In this document: piece by piece, positions 1-5,752 of the stretch
Numbering within the stretch: position 1 is the first letter of the stretch
Layout: each line of letters begins with the position of its first letter
Source of the DNA: Sphingobacteriales bacterium
GTDB taxonomy: Bacteria; Bacteroidota; Bacteroidia; Chitinophagales; Chitinophagaceae
NCBI GenBank assembly: GCA_023251215.1
Contig: JAHEZF010000074.1
Coordinates: 1 to 7,489, forward strand
Direction: 5' to 3'
Length of the DNA stretch: 7,489 nt
Position numbers and translations under genes: made by a program
The notes under the pieces: generated by a model
Told to the model about the DNA's origin: nothing
Database searches by the model: none
What the model saw: only the letters and a program-made list of their open reading frames with translations

Positions 1-1
1 C

Positions 2-109
2 GGGTCAGAGTTTATAGAAGTGCCGTCGCAGAAACTTGCTGCAGGCATTTATACACTACAGGTAAAAACAGATAACGGGATAAAGGTTGCAAAGAAAATC
101 CTTAAATAG
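2..109 (+). CDS. C-terminal end of a T9SS type A cargo protein (partial, 5' end outside the window)
   Basis: The reading frame is open from the left edge and stops with TAG at 107-109, leaving 35 visible residues. They include LAAGIYTLQV followed by a short turn (KTDNG) and a basic tail ending KVAKKILK. This is the usual ending of the type A T9SS C-terminal sorting domain: a 'aGiYtv.v.t..G' beta hairpin, then a strand ending in Lys-rich residues. In this family the domain directs an exported protein through the outer membrane, after which it is cleaved and the protein is released or attached to the surface. The catalytic or binding part of the protein lies outside the window, so its function cannot be named. 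A hairpin candidate follows about 15 nt after the stop, so the transcript probably ends there. Confidence 0.8.
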   Translation, partial: GSEFIEVPSQKLAAGIYTLQVKTDNGIKVAKKILK

Positions 110-324
110 AATTTCGGAAACCCAGGCTCTGTTCCGACTGCTTCAATTTTCAGAGAAGCCTTGTTTTTTATTACATGACCGGATTCTTTTTGAGGATATT
201 TACGAAGTGGTTTTGCTAAAATTTAAAAAAATACTCAGAAAAAGCCTGGAAACATCCCAAAGTTTTAATTATTCTATTCTATTTTAGCAATTCACAATTT
301 TAAAAAACTCAAAAAGTCCACCTT
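110..324. other. Intergenic region between the T9SS cargo gene and the lipoprotein gene
   Basis: This 215-bp A+T-rich gap holds the terminator candidate at 124-168 and presumably the promoter of the lipoprotein gene. The best -7-like match to TAnnTTTG is TATTTTAG at 280-287 (one mismatch). No TTG-type -33 element lies at the expected distance, so no promoter is claimed. An open frame at 87-287 starts inside the upstream gene in another frame and has no recognisable features. Confidence 0.5.
124..168 (+). terminator. Candidate intrinsic terminator after the T9SS cargo gene
   Basis: AGGCTCTG (124-131) can pair with CAGAGAAGCCT (151-161), leaving AAG bulged and a loop of about 19 nt. A T-rich run (TTGTTTTTTA) follows immediately. 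The position, 15 nt after a stop codon and at the start of a gene-free gap, fits termination. The long loop and the bulge make it an imperfect example. Confidence 0.45.
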
Positions 325-738
325 ATGAAAAATTTTAACCCGCTGCGCTTCGCAGCCATTTTATCCTTCATTGTAGTCCTGTTCAGCAACTGTTCAAAAG
401 ATGCGCTGTCTGAACCCAAAGCAAAGTCTGGCTCATCTCCAGTGGTATCGAATGATCCCCCTGATGAGTTACCTGGCGCCATCCAGGCAAAAATTGTCCC
501 CTATCCCGATGGATCCGCCATATCCATGCATGTTTCCATGGGTGATTTTGTTTCGGAAGAATATTTCCCGAATGATGACGGGGTGATATTGATCGAAAAT
601 CTGACTCCGGGTATTTATACCGTAGTATTACAAGTTGATCCCGGAGATAATACTGCCGCTCCCTTAATCGGTAAAGTAATCGAAAATGTAATAGTTACTT
701 CGGGAACTATCACGGACATTGGAACAATTGAACTTTGA
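325..738 (+). CDS. Small lipoprotein with a carboxypeptidase-regulatory-like beta-sandwich domain
   Basis: This 137-residue protein begins with a type II signal peptide: Lys2 and Arg8, a hydrophobic stretch at about 9-20, and a lipobox FSNC ending at Cys23. The mature protein should be a lipid-anchored envelope protein. The residues after Cys23 (SKDALSEP) are polar and partly acidic, loosely like the lipoprotein export signals that send Bacteroidota lipoproteins to the cell surface; surface exposure is inferred. A Ser/Pro-rich linker (about 30-50) leads to one small domain (about 51-137). Its tail pattern, NLTPGIYTV, then an 'ENVIVTSGTITDIGTIEL' end, is typical of prealbumin-like or CarboxypepD_reg-like folds. 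There is no catalytic motif, so a structural or binding role is more likely than an enzymatic one. The start is chosen because it gives a complete signal peptide. No Shine-Dalgarno sequence precedes it. It is followed by a strong hairpin and appears monocistronic. The exact function is unknown. Confidence 0.85.
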   Translation: MKNFNPLRFAAILSFIVVLFSNCSKDALSEPKAKSGSSPVVSNDPPDELPGAIQAKIVPYPDGSAISMHVSMGDFVSEEYFPNDDGVILIENLTPGIYTVVLQVDPGDNTAAPLIGKVIENVIVTSGTITDIGTIEL

Positions 739-773
739 TAACAGGAAGCCTTAAAAATTTTGATACAACCAGA

Positions 774-801
774 AATGAAGCCCATTGTAATGGGCTTCAT
801 T
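774..801. terminator. Bidirectional terminator hairpin between convergent genes
   Basis: AATGAAGCCCA (774-784) and TGGGCTTCATT (791-801) are perfect reverse complements, and one further T-A pair closes a 4-nt loop. That gives a 12-bp stem with no mismatch. It sits in the 99-bp gap between the ends of the lipoprotein gene (+) and the amidohydrolase gene (-). The downstream side on the + strand (TATCATTTAT) is T-rich but not a clean U-tract, and the - strand side has TTTCTGG. The location and stem quality support a shared terminator; efficiency cannot be judged. Confidence 0.75.
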
Positions 802-837
802 ATCATTTATCTTGCCGGACAGTAAATATCTTATGAT

Positions 838-2418
838 TTATTCGGCTCCGGGTTGTTTTAATTTCCAACCGGTCTTTATTTTTTCATTGTCCACTATCTT
901 CTTAACGTCAGCCAATAATTTTTTTGCATCATAAATAATTCCGTCTTTGATAGTGTATTTCACACCCCCAGCCCTTACAATTTTATTATCTGCATTTAAG
1001 CGAATAGCTCCGGTGCCATACAAAACCTGAAGATTTTCCAGAGGATTAGCATCAATGATAACCATATCTGCCAGTTTTCCCACTTCTACAGTACCAATAT
1101 CTTTATCAGCGCCTAATGCCTGGGCGCCGTATAAGGTAGCTGAACGTATCACTTCCAGTGGATGAAAGCCTGCTTCCCGCAACAATTCCAGTTCGCGGAT
1201 ATAACCAAAGCCGTAGGTTTGATATATATAACCATTATCACTTCCTGTTGTTACTCTTCCACCGCGGTTCTTATATTCATTGACAAACGTCATCCAAAGC
1301 CTGTAATTTTCTTTCCAGGCAATTTCCTGTTCGGTACCCCAGTTGTACCAATAACTTCCATGGGATTGGCGGCTGGGTTCATAAAATTTCCAGAGGGAGG
1401 GTAAAGTGTAATCTTCATGCCACTCGGCTCTTCTGGCCCTTTGCAGATCACGGCTGGCATCATAAATATTAAATGTTGGATCAAGAGTAAAATCAAGATT
1501 CAATAATTCATTCATCACTTTATTCCAATGTTCGCTGTAGGGAGGCGCCGCCTGTTTCCATAATTTACCAGCTTCTTCAAAACGGTTCTGTTCATTGGCA
1601 TAATTATAATTAAGCGGATAATTCTGTATGGTTTTATCTGTGAACAATGCTTCAGGCAAACCATACCAATGCTCCATGCTGGTAAGTCCTGCCCTTGCGG
1701 AGTTCAATACATTCCATCTTGCTACATTCAATTGTGCATGGTGACAGGCTGACCGCAACCCTGATTTTTTATTTTCCTGCAAAGCCGCCTGCATGATCTC
1801 AGGGGCTGCACCAAAAAATTTTATTCCATCTGCGCCCTTCTTTGCATTTTCTATTACCCATTCAGTAGCCTGTTCAGGTGTAGATATTGGCATCTTGCTT
1901 CCCTGTCCAAAAAATGTATATGCAAAAATGCGTGGAGCTGTGATAAGATTCTGTGCACTTTTTTGTTTTTCATCCAACACCCAATCAAGTCCATTACCGC
2001 AACCAGGATCACGGATGGTAGTAATTCCATGAGCCATCCAGAGTTTGAAAACATATTCTGCATTAGCGCCTTGATCTGCTCCACCAATATGGCCATGCAT
2101 ATCAATAAATCCCGGAAGAAGATACATGCCTTCGCAATTCAATTCTTTGCCACCCTCTTTTAATTGCGGACGTTTTTTTACATCAACAGGCATACCCGGA
2201 CTACCAACATTGTCAATAGAAACGATCCTGTTTTTTTCTACAACAATATCAACAGGGCCAATGGGCGGAGCTCCTGTTCCATTGATAAGAGTCACCCCCC
2301 TGATGATAAGTTGTGTCCATGGCCCCTCACCTTCTTTCTTTTCCGGGGCTTTGATTACCTGTGCAAATAAGAAATTGCAGCAAGAAATAAATACTGCGGC
2401 AGATATAATTTTTCTCAT
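838..2418 (-). CDS. Exported metal-dependent amidohydrolase (imidazolonepropionase-like group)
   Basis: The 526-residue protein has an N-terminal signal peptide (MRK, hydrophobic core, FAQ near 18-20) and should act in the periplasm or outside the cell. A beta-sandwich segment (about 37-100, 'IIRGVTLINGTG') precedes the TIM-barrel core. The expected metal-site residues of the amidohydrolase superfamily are visible: H108 and H110 in DMHGH, K200 in GADGIKFFG as the candidate carboxylated lysine, H227 in HHAQ, H250 in MEHWYG, and D394 in TTGSDNG. The chain then shows the family's closing signatures, 'ATLYGAQALG' and 'IGTVEVGKLADMVIID' (about 427-456). Family members hydrolyse C-N bonds in cyclic amides or dipeptides (some are Xaa-Pro or Xaa-Arg peptidases); the substrate here cannot be read from sequence. 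The stretch between H250 and D394 is long and rich in Trp and Tyr. The gene stands alone, convergent with the lipoprotein gene and divergent from the repressor gene. Confidence 0.9.
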   Translation of the reverse strand: MRKIISAAVFISCCNFLFAQVIKAPEKKEGEGPWTQLIIRGVTLINGTGAPPIGPVDIVVEKNRIVSIDNVGSPGMPVDVKKRPQLKEGGKELNCEGMYLLPGFIDMHGHIGGADQGANAEYVFKLWMAHGITTIRDPGCGNGLDWVLDEKQKSAQNLITAPRIFAYTFFGQGSKMPISTPEQATEWVIENAKKGADGIKFFGAAPEIMQAALQENKKSGLRSACHHAQLNVARWNVLNSARAGLTSMEHWYGLPEALFTDKTIQNYPLNYNYANEQNRFEEAGKLWKQAAPPYSEHWNKVMNELLNLDFTLDPTFNIYDASRDLQRARRAEWHEDYTLPSLWKFYEPSRQSHGSYWYNWGTEQEIAWKENYRLWMTFVNEYKNRGGRVTTGSDNGYIYQTYGFGYIRELELLREAGFHPLEVIRSATLYGAQALGADKDIGTVEVGKLADMVIIDANPLENLQVLYGTGAIRLNADNKIVRAGGVKYTIKDGIIYDAKKLLADVKKIVDNEKIKTGWKLKQPGAE

Positions 2419-2438
2419 AAAGCAGCTTCATGTTTCAA

Positions 2439-2469
2439 CCAAATTACAAATAAACTATGCCCCGGCAAT
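2439..2469 (-). promoter_or_regulatory. Candidate promoter for the amidohydrolase gene
   Basis: Read on the - strand, ATTG (2469-2466) is followed after 19 nt by TAATTTGG (2446-2439). The latter matches the Bacteroidota -7 consensus TAnnTTTG at all but one defined position. The spacing agrees with the usual 19-21 nt between -33 and -7 elements. The start codon lies about 20 nt downstream, implying a short leader. This is inferred from the consensus only. Confidence 0.35.
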
Positions 2470-2494
2470 TTTCCCGGTAACTTTTCCCTATTAC
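2469..2494. repeat. Imperfect 13-bp tandem repeat in the divergent control region
   Basis: TTTTCCCGGTAAC (2469-2481) is followed directly by TTTTCCCTATTAC (2482-2494), with 10 of 13 positions identical. It lies upstream of the leftward promoter candidate, where an activator site could sit, but chance similarity in an A+T-rich gap cannot be excluded. Confidence 0.4.
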
Positions 2495-2543
2495 CAGCGT
2501 CTCAGGGTTAATGGTTGTTAAAAAAGATTAAAAATAGTTTTGA

Positions 2544-2576
2544 TTTGGCTGCTATACGAAAATGGTCGTATATTCG
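2544..2576 (+). promoter_or_regulatory. Candidate promoter of the repressor-protease operon
   Basis: TTTG at 2544-2547 and TATATTCG at 2569-2576 resemble the Bacteroidota -33 and -7 elements (TTTG and TAnnTTTG, one mismatch in the latter), separated by 21 nt. The start codon at 2596 lies 19 nt downstream, so the leader would be short. The 20-bp palindrome fills the space between the two elements, the expected geometry for repression by promoter occlusion. Confidence 0.45.
2553..2572. promoter_or_regulatory. Palindromic operator, probable binding site of the adjacent BlaI-type repressor
   Basis: TATACGA (2553-2559) and TCGTATA (2566-2572) are perfect 7-bp inverted arms around a 6-bp spacer (AAATGG). 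The centre lies about 33 bp upstream of the repressor start codon and overlaps the candidate -7 element. BlaI/MecI repressors bind as dimers to inverted repeats in their own promoters, and this is the only strong palindrome seen in the control region. Autoregulation is inferred from position and symmetry. The bases differ from the classical staphylococcal TACA/TGTA type operator. Confidence 0.6.
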
Positions 2577-2595
2577 GGTCTAAATACTGAATTCT

Positions 2596-2985
2596 ATGTC
2601 AACTCCAAAATTGATAAAACCCACCGAAAGCGAATTGGAAATATTGCAGATCCTTTGGACAAAAGGTTTGGCCACTGTTCGTGAAGTGCACGAAGAATTG
2701 GCCGGCATAAAGGATGTGGGTTACACCACCACTCTTAAATTAATGCAGATCATGAATGAAAAAGGCATTGTGAAAAGAGACGACTCGATGCGTACCCATG
2801 TGTACCAGGCAGCGGTGAACAAGGAAAGAACACAAAAACATTTATTGAGTAAGATGATAGATAGTTTATTCGGAGGCTCAACTACCCAGTTAGTGATACA
2901 GGCATTGGGAGAAGGCAGTCATAAAGCCAGCCCCGAAGAACTGGAAAAGATTCAGGCATTACTCAATGATCTGAAAAAACAGTAA
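2596..2985 (+). CDS. BlaI/MecI/CopY family transcriptional repressor
   Basis: The 129-residue length is typical for the family. A winged-helix DNA-binding domain spans about residues 9-75: helix 'TESELEILQILW' near 10-21, recognition region with VGYTTTLKLMQIM (41-53), and the wing GIVKRDD...HVY (57-70). The C-terminal part (about 76-127) holds the dimerisation helices, with FGGSTTQLVIQAL (92-104), a stretch that aligns with the family's proteolysis-sensitive segment. Such proteins repress their own operon as dimers and are inactivated after a membrane M56 protease senses a signal. The M56 partner gene follows 18 nt after the stop codon, and a palindrome lies over the promoter, which together make the regulatory assignment strong. 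The target genes beyond its own operon are unknown; the divergent amidohydrolase promoter is nearby but does not overlap the palindrome. No Shine-Dalgarno sequence is visible. Confidence 0.92.
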   Translation: MSTPKLIKPTESELEILQILWTKGLATVREVHEELAGIKDVGYTTTLKLMQIMNEKGIVKRDDSMRTHVYQAAVNKERTQKHLLSKMIDSLFGGSTTQLVIQALGEGSHKASPEELEKIQALLNDLKKQ

Positions 2986-3003
2986 ATACTAATCATTACC
3001 TGC

Positions 3004-4689
3004 ATGGGCCAGACTAACTTTTTACAGGCATTGGGATGGGCTGTTCTAAACAGTTTATGGCAGATGGCATTTTTATGGGTCATATACCAGCTTGCTACAG
3101 GATTCATCAAAAAAAGAGCAGCACAAAAAAGCTTGCTTGCTGTTATCTTCCTGCTGACCGGTTTTTCATGGTTTCTTTATACATTCTTTTCCATACTCAG
3201 CAGTCATTCTTCTGACATGATAATCATTTCATCAGGCTTAGTGAGTGCAGGCGGCAATGAAAAGCTTAATAACTGGTTGCACAACACACTGCCCGTTGCT
3301 TCTCTTATTTACCTTTCATTATTGGCGCTGCCGGTATTGCACTTTATAAAAAATTACCGTTATGTTCAATTGATTCGTCATTATGGTTTAAGCAAGATAA
3401 ATGTGCAGTGGAGAATATTTGTGCAAAAGCTAAGTGCACAAATGGGTATTAATAAGCCGGTGCATATATGGATGTCAGAATTGGTTTCCTCTCCCGTTAC
3501 AATTGGTTACCTGAAACCGCTAATATTGATCCCTCTTGCAGCCATTAACCATTTAACGCCACAGCAATTAGAAGCAGTTATTTTACACGAACTCTCGCAT
3601 ATCAGGCGTTACGATTATTTGATAAACCTGGTCATCAATTTTATACAAACTATTCTTTATTTCAATCCTTTCGTAAAGGCCTTTGTAAAAACTGTGGAAC
3701 GGGAAAGAGAAAAAAGCTGTGATGAAATGGTGATTCAGTTTCAATATGACCCGCATGATTACGCTACGGCCTTACTGATTCTGGAAAGATCCAATCACCT
3801 GTATAAACCACTGGCAATTGCTGCTGCAGGAAAAAAGAATGACCTGTTGCATCGTGTTGAATTGATACTCGGCGTTCATAAAAAGCCGGTTGTTTCTTTT
3901 AATAAACTGGCAGGTTTATTTGCCGGATTCCTTTGTATTATTGCTATAAATGCCTTGCTGATATTGTCAAAACCGGTGAATGGCAACCATAGTATGGCTT
4001 TTAGCGGTATCCCTTCTCCTTTTTATTTCGTTCCTTTTGATAACAGCGCAGGCTCAGATGCAGTTACCAATGAAAAAAAATCTTCTGCTGTACAAAATCA
4101 TTTACGGCAAAATGTTTCAAAGAATAAACCGGTTACACATCCGTCAACACCTGCTGAAAATGCAGTGCCAGGGGTTGCTGATCCTTTCTTTGTTAATGTC
4201 AACTATGAACCTGTTGAAGCTCAAACTTTGAAAAATTACCAGGAAGAACAGGTAAAACAAGTTATTGAAACATCTAAAAAAATTCTGGAAAATGCTCAAT
4301 GGAAATCAGTAGAAAAAAATATTGCCGATGTGCTTACTCAAAAAGTAAAAGACCAGTTACATACAGAATACCAAAAGGAACTGGATAAGTTTGACTGGAA
4401 AAAGTGGGAGGATAAACTTCGCCTCGCTTATAACAATGTGGACTGGGAAAAAATAAACGACCAGTTGGGAAAAGCTGTTGACCGGATCAGGCTTGACAGT
4501 TTGCAGATAGTATATAATAATGCTGCCGCCGGGCTTGCACTTGTACAGCAGCAACTTTCTGAAAACAATCTTAATGGTATTCCCGATACCGATATTACAT
4601 TGAAAGAAGTAGAGCAAAAGAAACTGGAAATCCTAAAGACACTGAACAATCTTAAAGCCTTAAGAACTAAAAAAATCATTCACTTATAA
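3004..4689 (+). CDS. BlaR1/MecR1-type M56 membrane metalloprotease with a non-penicillin-binding sensor region
   Basis: The 561-residue protein has three hydrophobic segments at its N-terminus (about 9-33, 43-64, 96-117) and another at about 301-322. Between them lies the M56 protease domain: the conserved SPVTIGYLKPLILIP stretch (163-177), zinc motif HELSH (195-199, catalytic E196), and a third zinc ligand probably at E236 in EREKSCDE. In BlaR1-type proteins this cytosolic-side protease is activated by a signal sensed outside and leads to loss of the repressor. The residues after the last membrane segment (about 323-561) should be periplasmic. They contain a low-complexity linker (about 324-400) and a helical, charged region with repeated DW(K/E)K units (about 416-511). 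No transpeptidase SxxK or KTG motif is seen, so a beta-lactam signal is not indicated. It is cotranscribed with the repressor (18-nt gap). The signal is unknown. Confidence 0.9.
   Translation: MGQTNFLQALGWAVLNSLWQMAFLWVIYQLATGFIKKRAAQKSLLAVIFLLTGFSWFLYTFFSILSSHSSDMIIISSGLVSAGGNEKLNNWLHNTLPVASLIYLSLLALPVLHFIKNYRYVQLIRHYGLSKINVQWRIFVQKLSAQMGINKPVHIWMSELVSSPVTIGYLKPLILIPLAAINHLTPQQLEAVILHELSHIRRYDYLINLVINFIQTILYFNPFVKAFVKTVEREREKSCDEMVIQFQYDPHDYATALLILERSNHLYKPLAIAAAGKKNDLLHRVELILGVHKKPVVSFNKLAGLFAGFLCIIAINALLILSKPVNGNHSMAFSGIPSPFYFVPFDNSAGSDAVTNEKKSSAVQNHLRQNVSKNKPVTHPSTPAENAVPGVADPFFVNVNYEPVEAQTLKNYQEEQVKQVIETSKKILENAQWKSVEKNIADVLTQKVKDQLHTEYQKELDKFDWKKWEDKLRLAYNNVDWEKINDQLGKAVDRIRLDSLQIVYNNAAAGLALVQQQLSENNLNGIPDTDITLKEVEQKKLEILKTLNNLKALRTKKIIHL
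4249..4536 (+). repeat. 16-residue periodic helical repeats inside the M56 protein (about 6 units)
   Basis: Trp residues at protein positions 433, 465 and 481 start similar units: QWKSVEKNIADVL, DWKKWEDKLRLAY and DWEKINDQLGKAV. Their spacing is 32 and 16, so the segment can be written as 16-residue units at 432, 448, 464, 480 and 496, with a weaker one at about 416. The unit at 448 (VKDQLHTEY...) has the charge pattern without the Trp. The residues favour helix and are rich in Lys, Glu, Asp and Gln. The repeat is at protein level; the DNA copies have diverged. Confidence 0.5.
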
Positions 4690-4695
4690 GTGTGG

Positions 4696-4736
4696 AAAAA
4701 CAAATTTTCTGCCTACCAGTTGCATCTGGGGCAGGC
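4696..4736 (-). terminator. Weak terminator candidate at the end of the PorP/SprF gene
   Basis: On the - strand, GCCT and CCAG (4736-4726 side) can pair with CTGG and AGGC (4719-4711 side) around a 6-nt loop, with a 3/1 internal loop. The hairpin overlaps the TAG stop codon (4715-4713) and is followed by AGAAAATTTGTTTTT. The gap to the convergent M56 gene is only 23 nt, so a terminator overlapping the gene end is plausible. The two 4-bp stems are weak. Confidence 0.3.
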
Positions 4737-5750
4737 TTCGCTGTACTTATTACCCAGCAGGAAGCCCACTACAATTTCATGAGTACCGCGGCTGACAGTG
4801 TTCAGGTTCGTTGTAGTAAAATCATAGGCATAACCAACATTGAAGGTATTTCCAATATTTAATCCAGCCATCGCTGCATAACCATTCTGGTAACGATAAC
4901 TGCCGCCGATCCACATAAGATCACGGTACTGCAACTTCAAATTCGCTTCCGGCTGAAAACCATTGTCAGAAGATCCGTTGATGTATTTAACCATCAGGGA
5001 AGGAATCGCATTGATATCGTCTGATAATAAGAAGCGATACCCTGCTGTAAAAAAAACATGCGGGATCAGCCTTCCTTTGGTGATGATGGCTGCATCATCT
5101 GCAAAAGATAGTTTCTGCGGTATCACCTGCTGGGCCGATAAACCAATAAAATAATCACGGGAATAAAGCCACAGGCCAACGCCGAGATCAGGTCTCAGTC
5201 TGTTTAGTTCGCCGCTGATAGCAGCCCCGGTGGCAGGATCGCTGGGATCGCCGCCGCCAAAATCATTTTTCGATTTGTCTATTCCAACAATGGTTACACC
5301 GGCTGAAAAACCGGCTGCAAGATTGGTTGTTGCATTTAATCCAAGATGATAAGCATAGGTTGCATCTGCTGTAAAACGATTATAGCTTCCAGTTTTGTCA
5401 TTAACCACGGTAAGTCCTATTCCATGATGTGGCGCTGCTGCAGTATAATTTTCCCAATAATATCTTCCTCTTGGGTTTTGCCCGGGAATGTCGTATGATG
5501 TAGCAGATGTTCTGTAATCCTTTTTACCCAATGGCCCATGAATAGTTAAATATGCAGTCCGGGGAGCTCCATTCAATCCCATCCATTGATCTCTTGCACT
5601 AAGTTTAACATCAGTGTAATTTTCAATTCCGCTTATGGCAGGATTTAAAATGTAATTGTTGAGGATGTATTGTGTATAATGAGGCCGCTGTTGAGCCTTC
5701 ATATTTATTCCGGCCAAAATCAAAATCGATATGAAATAATACTTTTTCAT
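4713..5750 (-). CDS. PorP/SprF family type IX secretion system outer-membrane protein
   Basis: The 345-residue protein has a signal peptide (MKKYYF..., ending MKAQ at about 17-20) followed by the family's N-terminal hallmark HYTQYILNNYILNPAISG (24-41), then 'DQWMGLNGAPRTAYLTIHGPL' (54-74, written with conserved W and G-P-R). The rest alternates short amphipathic strands with turns, as expected for an outer-membrane beta barrel, ending in an aromatic strand and the tail CPRCNW (340-345). Known members include PorP of Porphyromonas and SprF of Flavobacterium johnsoniae, the latter needed for surface display of the adhesin SprB. The gene starts 2 nt after the stop of the PKD-repeat protein with a type B sorting domain, the usual arrangement for a cargo and its dedicated partner. 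Translational coupling is likely. The start is chosen for its complete signal peptide and this spacing. A segment at about 75-108, rich in Tyr, Pro and Gly, looks like an extended loop. Confidence 0.92.
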   Translation of the reverse strand: MKKYYFISILILAGINMKAQQRPHYTQYILNNYILNPAISGIENYTDVKLSARDQWMGLNGAPRTAYLTIHGPLGKKDYRTSATSYDIPGQNPRGRYYWENYTAAAPHHGIGLTVVNDKTGSYNRFTADATYAYHLGLNATTNLAAGFSAGVTIVGIDKSKNDFGGGDPSDPATGAAISGELNRLRPDLGVGLWLYSRDYFIGLSAQQVIPQKLSFADDAAIITKGRLIPHVFFTAGYRFLLSDDINAIPSLMVKYINGSSDNGFQPEANLKLQYRDLMWIGGSYRYQNGYAAMAGLNIGNTFNVGYAYDFTTTNLNTVSRGTHEIVVGFLLGNKYSEACPRCNW

Positions 5751-5752
5751 TC

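Noticed and set aside
87..287. A 66-codon open frame covering the gap after the T9SS cargo gene
   Set aside because: It starts inside the upstream coding region in another frame, crosses the terminator candidate, and shows no domain or signal; it looks like chance.
2376..2418. Possible lipobox (FISC, Cys13) at the start of the amidohydrolase
   Set aside because: The hydrophobic stretch before Cys13 would be unusually short, whereas a standard signal peptide ending FAQ near residue 20 fits well.
838..2595. Control of the amidohydrolase by the BlaI-type repressor through the divergent region
   Set aside because: The palindrome lies about 84 bp upstream of the leftward -33-like element and does not overlap it, and no second palindrome was found near the leftward promoter; possible but unsupported.
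3004..4689. Beta-lactam resistance locus (true bla/mec regulation)
   Set aside because: The sensor lacks penicillin-binding motifs and no beta-lactamase or PBP gene is nearby; the family names only reflect homology of the repressor and protease.
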